Numbered from the stretch's first letter, positions 26,547 through 35,500 are shown. The stretch is DNA of 64,000 nt from Streptomyces venezuelae (GCF_008642375.1 NZ_CP029194.1:2170001-2234000); one strand, 5' to 3'. The notes: generated by a model not told the origin, from the sequence alone. Numbers and translations: made by a program.

Positions 26547-27980
26547 TCAGGTCCGGCGGGCCCTGGCGAAGCCGCGGCGGAACAGCGACGTGCCGGTGGC
26601 GGGGGCGGGGACGGCCGTCGGCTCCGGGGTGGTGGGCTCGGGCGCTCCCGGGAGACCGAGCTGGGTCAGCCGCAGCTCGGTGAAGTGGTGCGCGATGCCC
26701 GGCTCCGCGTGGTGCCCGGCCAGGAAGCGGGTGGCCTCCTCGCGGAGCCCCGGGTGACTCTTGTGCCGCATGCAGTAGCCGACGGCCCGCACCAGGGGCG
26801 AGAGCGAGTCCGGAGCCGTGCCGGGGACCGCCGGCTCCTCGCCCGCCTCCAGGTCCGCGACCAGGTGGTCGACGACGGTGAGGGGGATCCGGTTGCTGTT
26901 CTCGAACGGGGTGAGCCGTTCGAGGACCTCGACCGTGCCCACGCGGGCGATCGGGATGCCGTAGTAGACGGCGGCGGTGAGCATCGCCGTGGAGAAGCAG
27001 CCGACGACGAGCCGCGGCCGGCACCGCTCGTAGAAGGTCTCTGCGAGCAGCGGCCCGTCGAGGACCGTCAGCCGCACGCCGAGTTCCGCCGCCTCCTCGT
27101 CGAGGGCCTGCGAGTAGCGCACGGGCGCGGTCGGGTGCGGCTTGAAGACCACCGAGTCGTGTCCGGCCGCCGCCGCGCCGCGCAGCATCCGTACGTGCAG
27201 CTCCTCTTCCTCCTCGGCGGTGAGGAGGTTGAGGGCGGCGAGGTACTGGCCGAGCAGGAGCGCCGTGGGCTCGGCGGCGACGGCCCGCGCGACCGGCGAG
27301 GTCGCCTCCGCGCCCGCCCGCTCGTCGGCCAGGGAGGCTTCGGCGATCTCGGCGAGCACCGCCCGGAAGGCGCTGTCGGGGACGAGCTCGGGCTCGACCC
27401 CGTACTCGCTCAGGAGCAGGGGCCGCAGCCCCGGTACGAGGTCGAGGTGGAGGACCCGGCGGATGCGGATGGCGATCGACTGGGCGAGGTCGGAGCGCGT
27501 CGGGCCGTAGCTCATGAGGCCGTCCGCGTAGACGTCGACCGAGCTCTCGGGGAAGGCGGCGGCGAGGGCCTTGGCCGGGTTGACCTGGATCGACTCGACG
27601 ACCAGCTCGACCCGCGCCGTGCCGAGGCCCCAGGCGGTCCGCAGCACGCGCTGCCAGAGCGGGCTCTCCTCGGGCCGGGGCGCCCAGGCGGCGGGGTGGT
27701 ACGGGTGGATCGTCTCGTTCCAGTCGAGCGTGCCGTCGAAGCGGGCGGCGATCCGCTCGTAACCGGTCATCGTCTCCAGGCGCAGCGCGGTCTCCGGGAT
27801 CTCGGCGTTGTGCGAGATCAGCAGGAGCCGGCGGGCGTCCTCGCGGGGGCCGAACTGTCCGGCGTCCAGCGCGGCCGCGAGGGTCGCGGCGCCGTAGAGG
27901 GTGGACACCTGGAAGATCTGCACCCGGCGGGGGTCGGGGGCCGAGCCGGAGGCCATGGCGGAGTTCGTGTCGGGAGCCAT
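26547..27980 (-). CDS. Polysialyltransferase-family glycosyltransferase
   Basis: This 477-residue protein resembles the alpha-2,8-polysialyltransferase-like family. It opens with IFQVSTLYGAATLAAALD and has the nucleotide-sugar motif FKPHP (VVFKPHPTAPVRYS), the late GCFSTAMLTAAVYYGIPIARVG, and a C-terminal Pro/Thr-rich tail. Such enzymes add sugars to surface polymers from the cytoplasmic side; the donor cannot be predicted. It begins 3 bp after the family-2 glycosyltransferase gene, so the two are coupled. A PhoP-box-like site upstream of that gene suggests expression in phosphate limitation. Confidence 0.82.
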   Translation of the reverse strand: MAPDTNSAMASGSAPDPRRVQIFQVSTLYGAATLAAALDAGQFGPREDARRLLLISHNAEIPETALRLETMTGYERIAARFDGTLDWNETIHPYHPAAWAPRPEESPLWQRVLRTAWGLGTARVELVVESIQVNPAKALAAAFPESSVDVYADGLMSYGPTRSDLAQSIAIRIRRVLHLDLVPGLRPLLLSEYGVEPELVPDSAFRAVLAEIAEASLADERAGAEATSPVARAVAAEPTALLLGQYLAALNLLTAEEEEELHVRMLRGAAAAGHDSVVFKPHPTAPVRYSQALDEEAAELGVRLTVLDGPLLAETFYERCRPRLVVGCFSTAMLTAAVYYGIPIARVGTVEVLERLTPFENSNRIPLTVVDHLVADLEAGEEPAVPGTAPDSLSPLVRAVGYCMRHKSHPGLREEATRFLAGHHAEPGIAHHFTELRLTQLGLPGAPEPTTPEPTAVPAPATGTSLFRRGFARARRT

Positions 27981-27983
27981 GGG

Positions 27984-28949
27984 TCAGGCGGTCCTTCCGG
28001 TTTCGCGCAGGCTCCGGAGGAGGGTGCTGCGAGGGGTGTCCATGGTGGTGAGGGTCTCGTCGAGGACCTGCTGCGGCATGCGGCGCAGGGCGTCGCCGAC
28101 GTCGGTGCGCAGCCGTGCGGCGACCTCGGGCTCGTACTTCCCGACCTTGCCCATGTGGAAGGCGATCATCGCGCAGTAGGTGCGGACGGCCTTCGGCAGG
28201 AAGCGGTCCGCCTCGGCATCCCGGGAGACGTCTTCGAGCAGGAGGTCGTACGAGGTGATGAAGTCGAGCTGCCGGTTGTCGGTGATCTGGGTGAGCGAGG
28301 TGGTGACGCCCCGGCGGTAGAAGACACCGTGAAGGGAAAGCGCCGCGAACGTCCGGGCCTTGAGGTGGAGGCGCCAGACCCAGAGACGGTCCTCGGCGGT
28401 TTTCAGCGAGGTCTCGAAACGCGAGGCGCCGTTCTCGAAGAGCCGTCCGCTGTAAATGCCGAAGGGGACGAAGGGATAGTCGACCATCGTCACCATGCTG
28501 GCGGGCGAGATGCCGTCCCTGGGGTCCATCACCGCGTCGCGGAGCTTGGCGGGGGCGTAGCGGATCTGCCGCTTCCGGCCTTCCGCCAGGACGTGGTCGG
28601 TACGGGCGAAATCGCAGTCCAGGCGGGAGATTCCGGCCACGGCGGCGCTCAGGTGGCCGGGCGCGTACCAGTCGTCGCCGTCCAGGAAGGTGAGGTAGTC
28701 GCCCTTCGCCGCGTCGATTCCGGTGTTGCGAGCCTGGGCGACGCCGAGATTCGTCTCGTGGCGGATGACGGTGGCGTTCGGGAGGCGGTCACGCCAGCGG
28801 TCGAGGATTTCCGGGGTGTCGTCGGTCGAGCAGTCGTCGATCAGCAGGAACTCGAATTCCGGGTTCGCGTTGTTCGCGAGACTGCGCAGGGTGTCGGGCG
28901 CATAGGGCCCGACATTGTGGAACGGGACGACGACGGACAGCTTTGGCAC
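27984..28949 (-). CDS. Glycosyltransferase family 2
   Basis: This 321-residue GT-A enzyme starts at GTG 28949 (VPKLSVVVPFHNVGPYAPDT) behind GGGGATTCCGA. It has the nucleotide-binding strand LLIDDCSTDDT, the metal-binding motif DGDD (FLDGDDWYAP) and a catalytic acidic region TAEDRLWVWR, so it is an inverting transferase like those that build teichoic-acid-type or polysaccharide chains. It lies 52 bp after the YfhO-like gene and just before the polysialyltransferase-like gene. A predicted PhoP box sits inside the end of the YfhO-like gene, 83 bp upstream of this start. Confidence 0.88.
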   Translation of the reverse strand: MPKLSVVVPFHNVGPYAPDTLRSLANNANPEFEFLLIDDCSTDDTPEILDRWRDRLPNATVIRHETNLGVAQARNTGIDAAKGDYLTFLDGDDWYAPGHLSAAVAGISRLDCDFARTDHVLAEGRKRQIRYAPAKLRDAVMDPRDGISPASMVTMVDYPFVPFGIYSGRLFENGASRFETSLKTAEDRLWVWRLHLKARTFAALSLHGVFYRRGVTTSLTQITDNRQLDFITSYDLLLEDVSRDAEADRFLPKAVRTYCAMIAFHMGKVGKYEPEVAARLRTDVGDALRRMPQQVLDETLTTMDTPRSTLLRSLRETGRTA

Positions 28950-29001
28950 TCGGAATCCCCACACTGAATCGAACAGATCAAACGCCGGTACGGCGGGCAG
29001 G

Positions 29002-31689
29002 TTAGCCGTCCGATTTTCCGGCCGAACGATCCTCGGGTGCACTCCGGGTGAACTCTTGTCGTCTCCGGTGGAAACCCGCCGTCGCGGCCAGGGCGAGGAG
29101 GGCGGCCGCCCCGACGGCGCCGCCGAGACGGAGGCCCGGCGGCCGGAAGGAGCAGCTCACCTCGGTCGCCCGCCCGTCGAGGGGAACGGCGACGAGCCCC
29201 TGGTACGCGCGGGCGGGTACGGCGTCCGCGTCGCCCGCGGCACAGCGCCAGCCGGAGATGCGGGGCGCGGCGAGCACGGCGACGCCCGTGCTGCCCGGGG
29301 GCAGTTCGGCCGTGACGCTGTGGCCGCCGGCGCTCACGTGGGTGGCGCCGGTGGCGGTGAGTTGACGTACGGCGGAGTCGAGCCGGGCCCGGACGAGGCA
29401 GCCGACGGGTTGCCGGGGCAGCCTGATCCCGGCCTCCTCGGGCAGCAGGTCGATGCGCACCTCGCCGGAGGCGGGCACGGTCCCGAGGGCCTGCATGGGC
29501 GCGCGTACGGCGGGAGGCCTGCCGTCGAAGTCGACGGGCCCCGTCCGCTTCCCCGCGGGTACGGCACGCGTCCCCTCCCCCGCTGGTACGGCACCCGCTT
29601 CCTCCCCCGTGAGTGTCGCCGAGCCCTTGTACTCGGGTGCCCAGAGCCAGACTTCGGAGCCCGCCGGGCAGCGGGCGGTGAGGGTGCGTCCGGTGCGGCG
29701 CGTGTCCCGCGGCAGCTCGTACACCGAGGAGCCGAGGAGGAGTTCCTGGCGGACGAAGGCGGAGTCTCCCGGGCGCGGGGCACGTGCCGTGCGGGGGCGG
29801 ACGGTCACCAGGGGTGGCACGGGGGTCGTGGCGGCGGTGACCTCGGCGCGGGGCCGCGCGTCCTGCCGTACCGGCTCCGTGGGCTCCGAACGCATCCGGG
29901 TGCCGATGGAGAAGAGGACGTCGGTCACCGGGTTGTCGAGGGTGACCGGGTGCCGGCCCTTGGCGTAGTAACCGAACCCCAGGGCGGCGAGGGTGGAGGA
30001 GGTCACGTCGGCGGTGAGGCTGCTGTAGTAGTCGGCGCCCTGGCCTCCGACGAGCAGGACGTCGTTGCCGCCGGGCACCTCTCCGGGGTCCGTGCGGTAG
30101 CGGGGCCAGGCGTCCGCGCGCGCGACCTCGCGGGCGGCGGACGTGTGCCAGGGGCCGGTCCGGGGCGACCAGAAGACCTCGCTCCGCTGCTGTTCGTCGA
30201 TCCGCTTGCCGGTGACGACCGTCTCGCCGGCCTGGGCGGCGACGAAGAGGACCACGGCCAGGGCGGCGGGCCAGGTGCGGCCGATGGTCAGGCCGGTAGC
30301 GGTCGCACGGGCGCCCGCGGCCTTCCGGCGGGCGGCCGCCCCGGCGAGGAGGGCCGCCGCGAGTGTCAGGGCCGCGGCGACGAGGAACGCGAGGAAGGTC
30401 CGGTCGTCGATCTCGACGCTGTCGCGGGCCGCCCACGCCACGGCCCCGAGCAGTGCGCCGCCGGCGAGGAGCGCGGGCGGCCGGGGCACTCCCCGGGCGA
30501 CCGACAGCCAGGCGGCGATCAGCAGGAGGCCGCTCAGGACGAAGGTCTGACGGTACGGATTGCCGTTGGGCGAGGCGCCCGCGTGCCAGAGCAGATGGGT
30601 GGGCTCCCACTGGAGGGAGAGCGTCACCAGGACCACCGCCGCCGTCCAGCCCGCCCGGACGCGCACGGCGACGGCCCGGTTGAAGGGCAGGGTCAGGGCG
30701 AGCGCGAGGGCAGGCGTACCGATGAAGAGGGCGGGGCTGATCACGCCCGACGTGGCGGGCAGGAACCGGGCGAGGAGATCCGTCCAGGCGGCGGGCGCGA
30801 AGGTGGTCGCGGGTGTCGGGTCGGCGACCTTCGTGCCGAGGAAGACGACCACGACGAGCGGTGCGGCGAGCCCGATGCCGATGAGCACGCTCCGTGCGGC
30901 GCGCAGGGCCCCTGCGATCCGCTGCCTGGAGGTCGCGGTCCCTTCCGTGGTGAGGAGCCTGACGGCGAGGAAGACGGCCGCGCCGAGGGTGGCCATGTAC
31001 GCGGTGTAGAAGTTGGCGATCCAGGCCAGGGCGACGATCACGGGGCCGAGGACGGGCCGGCGGCCGGTGCGGGCCCACTCGGCGACCAGGCAGAGCAGCG
31101 GAAAGGCGAGGAGCCCGTCGAGCCACATGGGGACGGTGGCGCCGTGGTCGAGGGTCCAGCCGGAAAGGGCATAAGCGGTGCCGAGCACGGCGGCGACGGG
31201 CCAGGGGCCGGGGCGCAGCCGTACGAGCAGCAGCGCGGCCGCGCCGCCGGCGGCGCTGATCTTGGCGGCCGTGACGACGTACAGGGCGAGCTCGATCCGG
31301 TCCGCCGGGAAGGCGACGACCAGCAGGGCGAAGGGGCTGCTCAGGTAGGTGCCGATGTCGCCGAGGAAGTTGGAGCCGAAGCCGGAGTTCCAGTTGAGGA
31401 AGGCGTCGCCGTGCGTCTCGCCGAGGAGCAGGGCGCGCCAGTACGCGTGGAACGGCAGGTACTGCTGGCCGAGGTCGACGATGTTCCTGGTCACGGGCCC
31501 GAAGGGGTACGTGCGGGACAGCGCGGTCGCGAGGCAGAGCAGTACGGCGGTGAACAGGGAGGCGGCGAGCGGGGCGGCGACGGCCGGGACCGGTCGGTAC
31601 CACGGCCGAGGTCCCGGCCGGCGCCGGGCCCCGCCGTCCCCCTCCTCGCCGTCGACCTCGTCGAGCACGGTCTCGGCGGCGGGGGGCAC
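29002..31689 (-). CDS. YfhO family membrane glycosyltransferase-like protein
   Basis: This 895-residue protein has about a dozen predicted membrane helices in residues 35-495 and a large extracellular beta-rich domain after 510, closing with one last helix (LGGAVGAAALLALAATAG) and a basic tail. The layout matches Pfam YfhO, a GT-C-like family that glycosylates lipoteichoic-acid-type polymers in Firmicutes; here the acceptor is unknown. Early loop residues NIVDLGQQYLPFHAY fit the GT-C acidic active-site loop. The start is GTG 31689. It is the first gene of a YfhO-GT2-polysialyltransferase-like module and has its own PhoP-box-like site at 31798-31819. Confidence 0.85.
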   Translation of the reverse strand: MPPAAETVLDEVDGEEGDGGARRRPGPRPWYRPVPAVAAPLAASLFTAVLLCLATALSRTYPFGPVTRNIVDLGQQYLPFHAYWRALLLGETHGDAFLNWNSGFGSNFLGDIGTYLSSPFALLVVAFPADRIELALYVVTAAKISAAGGAAALLLVRLRPGPWPVAAVLGTAYALSGWTLDHGATVPMWLDGLLAFPLLCLVAEWARTGRRPVLGPVIVALAWIANFYTAYMATLGAAVFLAVRLLTTEGTATSRQRIAGALRAARSVLIGIGLAAPLVVVVFLGTKVADPTPATTFAPAAWTDLLARFLPATSGVISPALFIGTPALALALTLPFNRAVAVRVRAGWTAAVVLVTLSLQWEPTHLLWHAGASPNGNPYRQTFVLSGLLLIAAWLSVARGVPRPPALLAGGALLGAVAWAARDSVEIDDRTFLAFLVAAALTLAAALLAGAAARRKAAGARATATGLTIGRTWPAALAVVLFVAAQAGETVVTGKRIDEQQRSEVFWSPRTGPWHTSAAREVARADAWPRYRTDPGEVPGGNDVLLVGGQGADYYSSLTADVTSSTLAALGFGYYAKGRHPVTLDNPVTDVLFSIGTRMRSEPTEPVRQDARPRAEVTAATTPVPPLVTVRPRTARAPRPGDSAFVRQELLLGSSVYELPRDTRRTGRTLTARCPAGSEVWLWAPEYKGSATLTGEEAGAVPAGEGTRAVPAGKRTGPVDFDGRPPAVRAPMQALGTVPASGEVRIDLLPEEAGIRLPRQPVGCLVRARLDSAVRQLTATGATHVSAGGHSVTAELPPGSTGVAVLAAPRISGWRCAAGDADAVPARAYQGLVAVPLDGRATEVSCSFRPPGLRLGGAVGAAALLALAATAGFHRRRQEFTRSAPEDRSAGKSDG
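29032..29053 (-). promoter_or_regulatory. Predicted PHO box (PhoP operator) upstream of GT2 gene
   Basis: On the minus strand two abutting 11-bp units read GTTCACCCGGA and GTGCACCCGAG. Against the streptomycete direct-repeat unit consensus G(G/T)TCAYYYR(G/C)G they match 10 and 9 of 11 positions. The site lies within the last codons of the YfhO-like gene. A TAACCT hexamer at 28999-29004 is a candidate -10 box. Confidence 0.6.
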
Positions 31690-31797
31690 ACGTCCTCCAG
31701 GGGGCGCACGGAGCGGGAACGCCCGGAGGTGGAGTCGTCACGGGCCGACCGCCATTACCGCCGAGGCGGGCGACCCGCAACCGATCATCAGGCGGTT

Positions 31798-31819
31798 TTC
31801 CGGTACACCCCGGGTGAAC
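31798..31819 (-). promoter_or_regulatory. Predicted PHO box (PhoP operator) upstream of YfhO-like gene
   Basis: On the minus strand the first 11-bp unit is GTTCACCCGGG, matching all 11 consensus positions. The adjacent unit GTGTACCGGAA matches only 6. It lies 109 bp upstream of GTG 31689. The shared GTTCACCCGG core and phase with the site at 29032-29053 support co-regulation. Confidence 0.5.
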
Positions 31820-31850
31820 TCCCGGTGCGGTCGGTGCTTTCATGGGTGGG

Positions 31851-31910
31851 CTGTGCGTGGATCGGCTATAGGTGGGCCGGCCGTGCGTGGGTCAGTTGTG
31901 CGTGGGTCAG
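31851..31910. repeat. Short repeats of a 15-bp unit after the isochorismatase-like gene
   Basis: Units CTGTGCGTGGATCGG (31851), CCGTGCGTGGGTCAG (31881) and TTGTGCGTGGGTCAG (31896) are near-identical. The last overlaps the stop codon of the neighbouring gene. Confidence 0.6.
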
Positions 31911-32530
31911 CCGGCCGGTGTCGCGGCGGCGAGTTCGTCGACCGTGCGGGCGACCGTGCCGAACAGGTCGGAGACCGTCGTCAGGCTCGCCGTCTGGAGC
32001 GCTGCGGACGCGAGGACGGTGCCGTCCGGGGCGGCCAGGGGGCGGGTGGCGGTGGCCTCGGCGACCACGGTCGGGCGGTAGCCGAGGTTGAAGGCGCCCT
32101 GCGCGGTGAAGAGGACGCACATGTGCGTCATGAATCCGGCGAGGACCAGGTCGGCGCCGGCCCCGACGCCGAGGTCCTTGAGGGTCTGCTCCAGGTCCGT
32201 GGCGTGGAAGGCGTTCGGGACCTGCTTGACGACCACCTTCTCGCCCTCCACCGGGGCGACTTCGGCGCTGATCGAGCCGATCTCGGCCCTGATGTCGTAG
32301 GGAGTGCCCTCGCCGCCGTCGTTGACGACGTGCACGACGGACGCGCCGGCCGCGCGGGCGGCGGCGAGCAGCCGGGCGCCGGCGGCCACGGCCTCCTCGG
32401 CCCCGTCGAGCCGCATGACGCCGGTGCGGTAGGTGTTCTGGAAGTCGATCATGATCAGGGTGGACTCGGCGAGGCGCGGGAGGTCCTGGGGCAGGCCGAT
32501 CACATCGCGCAGGGTGGTGGACGCGGTCAT
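31907..32530 (-). CDS. Cysteine hydrolase, isochorismatase-like family
   Basis: This 207-residue alpha/beta hydrolase of the isochorismatase/nicotinamidase superfamily has the catalytic triad Asp29 (MIDFQNTY), Lys102 (VVKQVPNAF) and Cys138 (THMCVL), with the usual cis-peptide segment GFMTHMC before the cysteine. Family members hydrolyse amides (nicotinamide, ureides) or vinyl ethers. The substrate cannot be assigned. The MBL-fold lipoprotein gene lies 89 bp upstream on the same strand. The gap contains direct repeats (CGGTACGTCGGTT at 32544 and 32583). Confidence 0.9.
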   Translation of the reverse strand: MTASTTLRDVIGLPQDLPRLAESTLIMIDFQNTYRTGVMRLDGAEEAVAAGARLLAAARAAGASVVHVVNDGGEGTPYDIRAEIGSISAEVAPVEGEKVVVKQVPNAFHATDLEQTLKDLGVGAGADLVLAGFMTHMCVLFTAQGAFNLGYRPTVVAEATATRPLAAPDGTVLASAALQTASLTTVSDLFGTVARTVDELAAATPAG

Positions 32531-32619
32531 GGCGAGTTCCTTTCGGTACGTCGGTTCGCGGGTTCGTGGGTTCGTGGGACGTCGGTACGTCGGTTACGGG
32601 GCGAGGCGGCGCCGGGCGC

Positions 32620-33543
32620 CTACGAGAGGTCCTTCTTGGTGCCGTCGGGCGCGAGGTCGACGAGCTTCCCGTCGACGCCCTGCGCCCGGAAGGCCTTCAC
32701 CAGGGACGCCAGGTCCTCGGAGTAGATGTTCCAGCTGTCGGTGTGGACCGGGACGACCTTGCGGGGGTCGAGGTCCTTCGCCACCAGGGCCGCGTTCCTG
32801 GAGGTGAGAGTCAGCGGCGCGTTGTCGAGGATCGCGGGGGTGCGGGCGGCGCCGGCGAAGAGGACGGCCGTGTCGACGGGGCCGATCTCCTTCTTGATCC
32901 GGTCCCCGACCTGCTTCGCGACCTTGACCGAGGCGTTGTCTCCGGAGATGTAGGTGGTGGGGACGCCCTTGCCGCTGAGGACGAAGCCGGTGACCTCGCC
33001 GTCCGCGCCGCGGTCCACTCCGTCCGGTCCGTGGAGGGCGGGGACGGCGGTGACCGTGACGCCGCCGCCGGAGGTCTTCAGCTCGTGGGTGGCCCAGGCC
33101 TTCATGCCCGTGACGTGGTCGCCGAGGCGCTGTCGCGCGCCGGGCGTGGAGAGCACGACGGGCACGGTCCTGAGCAGTTCGCGGCCCTTGTCGTCGAGGT
33201 TGTCGTCGTGCTGGTCGTGCGAGAGCAGTACGGCGTCGATCTCGCCGATCCCGTCGACGCCGAACGCCGGGGCCTGGATCTTCTCCAGGCCGCTCTTGTA
33301 TGTCTTCGGCGCGTCGAAGGTCGGGTCGAGCAGCAGCCGCAGACCGGCGATCTCCAGGATCGTGGTCGGCCCGCCGACGTGCGTGACGGAGAACGCCTTC
33401 GCGTCGCCGGCTCCGTACGGGGCTTTCGCGCCGCCGGCGGAGCCCGCGGCGTCCTCGCTGCCGCCGCAGGCCGCGAGGAGGGCCATGCCCGCGGTGGCGG
33501 CGACGGCGCCGGTGGCGGCGCGCAGGAACGTCGAACGGTTCAT
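32620..33543 (-). CDS. Secreted lipoprotein with metallo-beta-lactamase (UlaG-like) fold
   Basis: This 307-residue protein has a twin-Arg-free signal peptide (1-25) and lipobox LLAAC with Cys26, so it is exported and lipid-anchored. The MBL fold follows, with LLLDPTFDAP and the metal loop SHDQHDDNLD (His109, Asp110, His112, Asp113). Compared with the usual HxHxDH loop the second His is Gln111, so metal binding may be altered. Later strands carry TYISGDN and VPVHTDSWN, as in UlaG-type hydrolases. It is divergent from a TetR gene that may control it. Confidence 0.88.
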   Translation of the reverse strand: MNRSTFLRAATGAVAATAGMALLAACGGSEDAAGSAGGAKAPYGAGDAKAFSVTHVGGPTTILEIAGLRLLLDPTFDAPKTYKSGLEKIQAPAFGVDGIGEIDAVLLSHDQHDDNLDDKGRELLRTVPVVLSTPGARQRLGDHVTGMKAWATHELKTSGGGVTVTAVPALHGPDGVDRGADGEVTGFVLSGKGVPTTYISGDNASVKVAKQVGDRIKKEIGPVDTAVLFAGAARTPAILDNAPLTLTSRNAALVAKDLDPRKVVPVHTDSWNIYSEDLASLVKAFRAQGVDGKLVDLAPDGTKKDLS

Positions 33544-33739
33544 CGGGGATTACCAGCTCTCTGGTTGCGGACGGGCGACGGCGTCCCTGAGGCGGCCACC
33601 CTGGGACGTTCATCACGCTAACACATCACGTAATCATCGATAACAACGACGTGTGCGGGAACCTCCCCGGGCGACCCTTGGCGGCCCCGGATGACGCAAA
33701 CCCCCAGGTCCCGGTGTTAGCGCTGTTATCGTGGGAGCC

Positions 33740-34429
33740 ATGTCGACGGCACGAGAGCGCATCCTGGAAGCCACCGAGGAACTGCTCGCCACCAAGGACG
33801 CCCTGGCCATCTCGACCCGGGCCATCTGCGACCGCGCGAAGGTCGGCATGCCCGAGATCTACCGCCAGTTCGGCGACAAGCAGGGGCTGCTGACCGCCGT
33901 CGCCGACATCGGCTTCGAGCGCTTCCTCGCCGCCAAGAGGCGCAATCCGCTCACCGACGACCCCGTGGCGGACCTGCGGACGGCCTGGGACAGCCATGTC
34001 GCGTTCGCGCTGCGCAACCCGTATCTGTACCGCCTGATGTTCACGCCGACGGGCGACGCCAAGCCGCAGGCGATCAAGGAGGCGCAGGCCATCCTCCTGA
34101 CGGCCGTGGAGCGCTGCCGGGACGCCGGGCGGCTGCGCATGGCCCCCGAGCTGGCCGGACAGTCGATCCTCTCCGCCAACGTGGGCGTGTGCATGATGGC
34201 GCTGTCGTTCCCCGAGCTGTTCGCGGACGACGAGATCTCGCGGGCGGTGCGCGACGCCGTGATCGGCAAGGCCACCGGGGACGAGCGCGAGGACTCCCGG
34301 ATCGGTACGGCGACGGTCCTCGCCCAGGCCCTGGTCGGCACCCTCACGGGCACCGCACCCGTCGACGCGACCGCCCTCGACCGGCTGACCCGCGCGCTGA
34401 CGCCGCCGGTCACGCCCCCGGAGGCGTAA
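33740..34429 (+). CDS. TetR/AcrR family transcriptional regulator
   Basis: This 229-residue regulator starts at ATG 33740 (MSTARERILEATEELLATKD) after GGGAG. The N-terminal helix-turn-helix lies at about 25-50 (ISTRAICDRAKVGMPEIYRQFGDK). The ligand-binding domain is a TetR_C-like helical bundle. It is divergent from the MBL-fold lipoprotein gene (196 bp between starts). GTTATC near 33726 and GATAAC near 33638 form a distant inverted pair that could be an operator. Its end overlaps the convergent GlxA-type gene by 20 bp. Confidence 0.88.
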   Translation: MSTARERILEATEELLATKDALAISTRAICDRAKVGMPEIYRQFGDKQGLLTAVADIGFERFLAAKRRNPLTDDPVADLRTAWDSHVAFALRNPYLYRLMFTPTGDAKPQAIKEAQAILLTAVERCRDAGRLRMAPELAGQSILSANVGVCMMALSFPELFADDEISRAVRDAVIGKATGDEREDSRIGTATVLAQALVGTLTGTAPVDATALDRLTRALTPPVTPPEA

Positions 34430-35420
34430 CGAGTCCCGACCCCGCGGGGCCGAGTCCTGCGGGGCCGAGTCCTGCGGGGCGCGACCGTGCGCGGAAGGTG
34501 CGGCGGTACGTGTCCGGGGGCACCCCGACCGTGCGGTTGAAGTGCCGGCGCAGCGTCGTGGCGGTGCCCATGCCGGTCGCCGTCGCGATCGCCTCGACAC
34601 TGTCGTCGGTGGCCTCCAGCAACTCCTGGGCGCGGCGGATGCGTTGCGTCAGCAGCCACTGCAGCGGGGTGGTCCCGGTCGCCGCCCTGAAGTGGCGCCC
34701 CAGGTTGCGCGAGCTCATGCGCGCGCGGCGGGCCAGGTCCTCCACGGTCAGCGGCCGGTCGAGGCGCTCGACGACCCAGGGCAGCAGGGCGGTGAGCGGG
34801 TGGTCGTCCTGGGCGGGCACGGGAGCGGTGACGAACTGGGCCTGTCCGCCGGCCCGGTGCGGGGGCACGACCAGGCGGCGGGCGACCGTGTTGGCGACCG
34901 CCGAGCCGTGGTCGAGGCGGACCAGATGCAGGCACAGGTCCATCGCGGCGGCCTTGCCGGCGGAGGTGAGCACGGTGCCGTTGTCCACGTAGAGCACGTC
35001 CGGATCGACCTCGACCCGGGGGTGGCGGGCGGCGAGGGCCCGGGTGTGCGCCCAGTGCGTGGTCGCGCGCCGCCCGTCGAGGAGCCCGGCGGCGGCGAGG
35101 ACGAACGCGCCCGTGCACAGGGAGGCCACCCGCGCGCCCGCCTCGTGGGCCGCGCGCACGGCGTCGACGAGCTCGGCGGGCGGTGCCACGTCGACGTCGG
35201 CCCAGCCGGGGACGATCACCGTGTCGGCGTACGGGAGGCGGTCGAGCCCGTGGTCGGGCTCCAGTCGGAACCTGCCGACCCGCACGGCTCCGGGTCCGTG
35301 GACGGCGAAGTCGTACCAGGGGTCGACCAGATGGGTCAGGTCGGCTCCGAAGACCTCGTACGCGACGGAGAGTTCGAAGTGCAGCATGCCCTCGGTGACG
35401 GCCAGCGCGACGGTCTTCAT
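34410..35420 (-). CDS. GlxA/FtrA-type AraC regulator with DJ-1/PfpI domain
   Basis: This 336-residue regulator has an N-terminal DJ-1/PfpI-like domain (about 1-175) with the nucleophile-elbow-like SLCTGAFVLAAAGLL and the following TTHW. The C-terminal AraC DNA-binding domain (about 215-310) has two helix-turn-helices (LTVEDLARRARMSSRNLGRHF and DSVEAIATATGMG). The start is ATG 35420. TACAAT 12 bp upstream looks like a -10 box, giving a nearly leaderless transcript. The C-terminal tail GLGPAGLGPAG is encoded by a 15-bp tandem repeat that overlaps the neighbouring TetR gene's end region. Confidence 0.9.
   Translation of the reverse strand: MKTVALAVTEGMLHFELSVAYEVFGADLTHLVDPWYDFAVHGPGAVRVGRFRLEPDHGLDRLPYADTVIVPGWADVDVAPPAELVDAVRAAHEAGARVASLCTGAFVLAAAGLLDGRRATTHWAHTRALAARHPRVEVDPDVLYVDNGTVLTSAGKAAAMDLCLHLVRLDHGSAVANTVARRLVVPPHRAGGQAQFVTAPVPAQDDHPLTALLPWVVERLDRPLTVEDLARRARMSSRNLGRHFRAATGTTPLQWLLTQRIRRAQELLEATDDSVEAIATATGMGTATTLRRHFNRTVGVPPDTYRRTFRARSRPAGLGPAGLGPAGSGLVTPPGA
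34444..34478. repeat. 15-bp tandem repeat at the GlxA-type gene 3' end
   Basis: The unit GCGGGGCCGAGTCCT is repeated at 34444 and 34459 and begins a third copy at 34474. It is in frame with the regulator and adds a Gly-Leu-Gly-Pro-Ala tail. Confidence 0.75.
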
Positions 35421-35484
35421 GTCCGTAATTGTACGCAGCATGTCGTTCCGGACACTCACGCCGGCCGCTCATCACCCCGCAAGA

Positions 35485-35500
35485 TGTTCACAGTTGAACA
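35485..35500. promoter_or_regulatory. Inverted repeat TGTTCA-CAGT-TGAACA
   Basis: Perfect 6-bp arms with a 4-base spacer lie 45 bp upstream of the reductase start, in the divergent promoter with the GlxA-type regulator. It is a plausible operator for that or another regulator. Confidence 0.35.
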
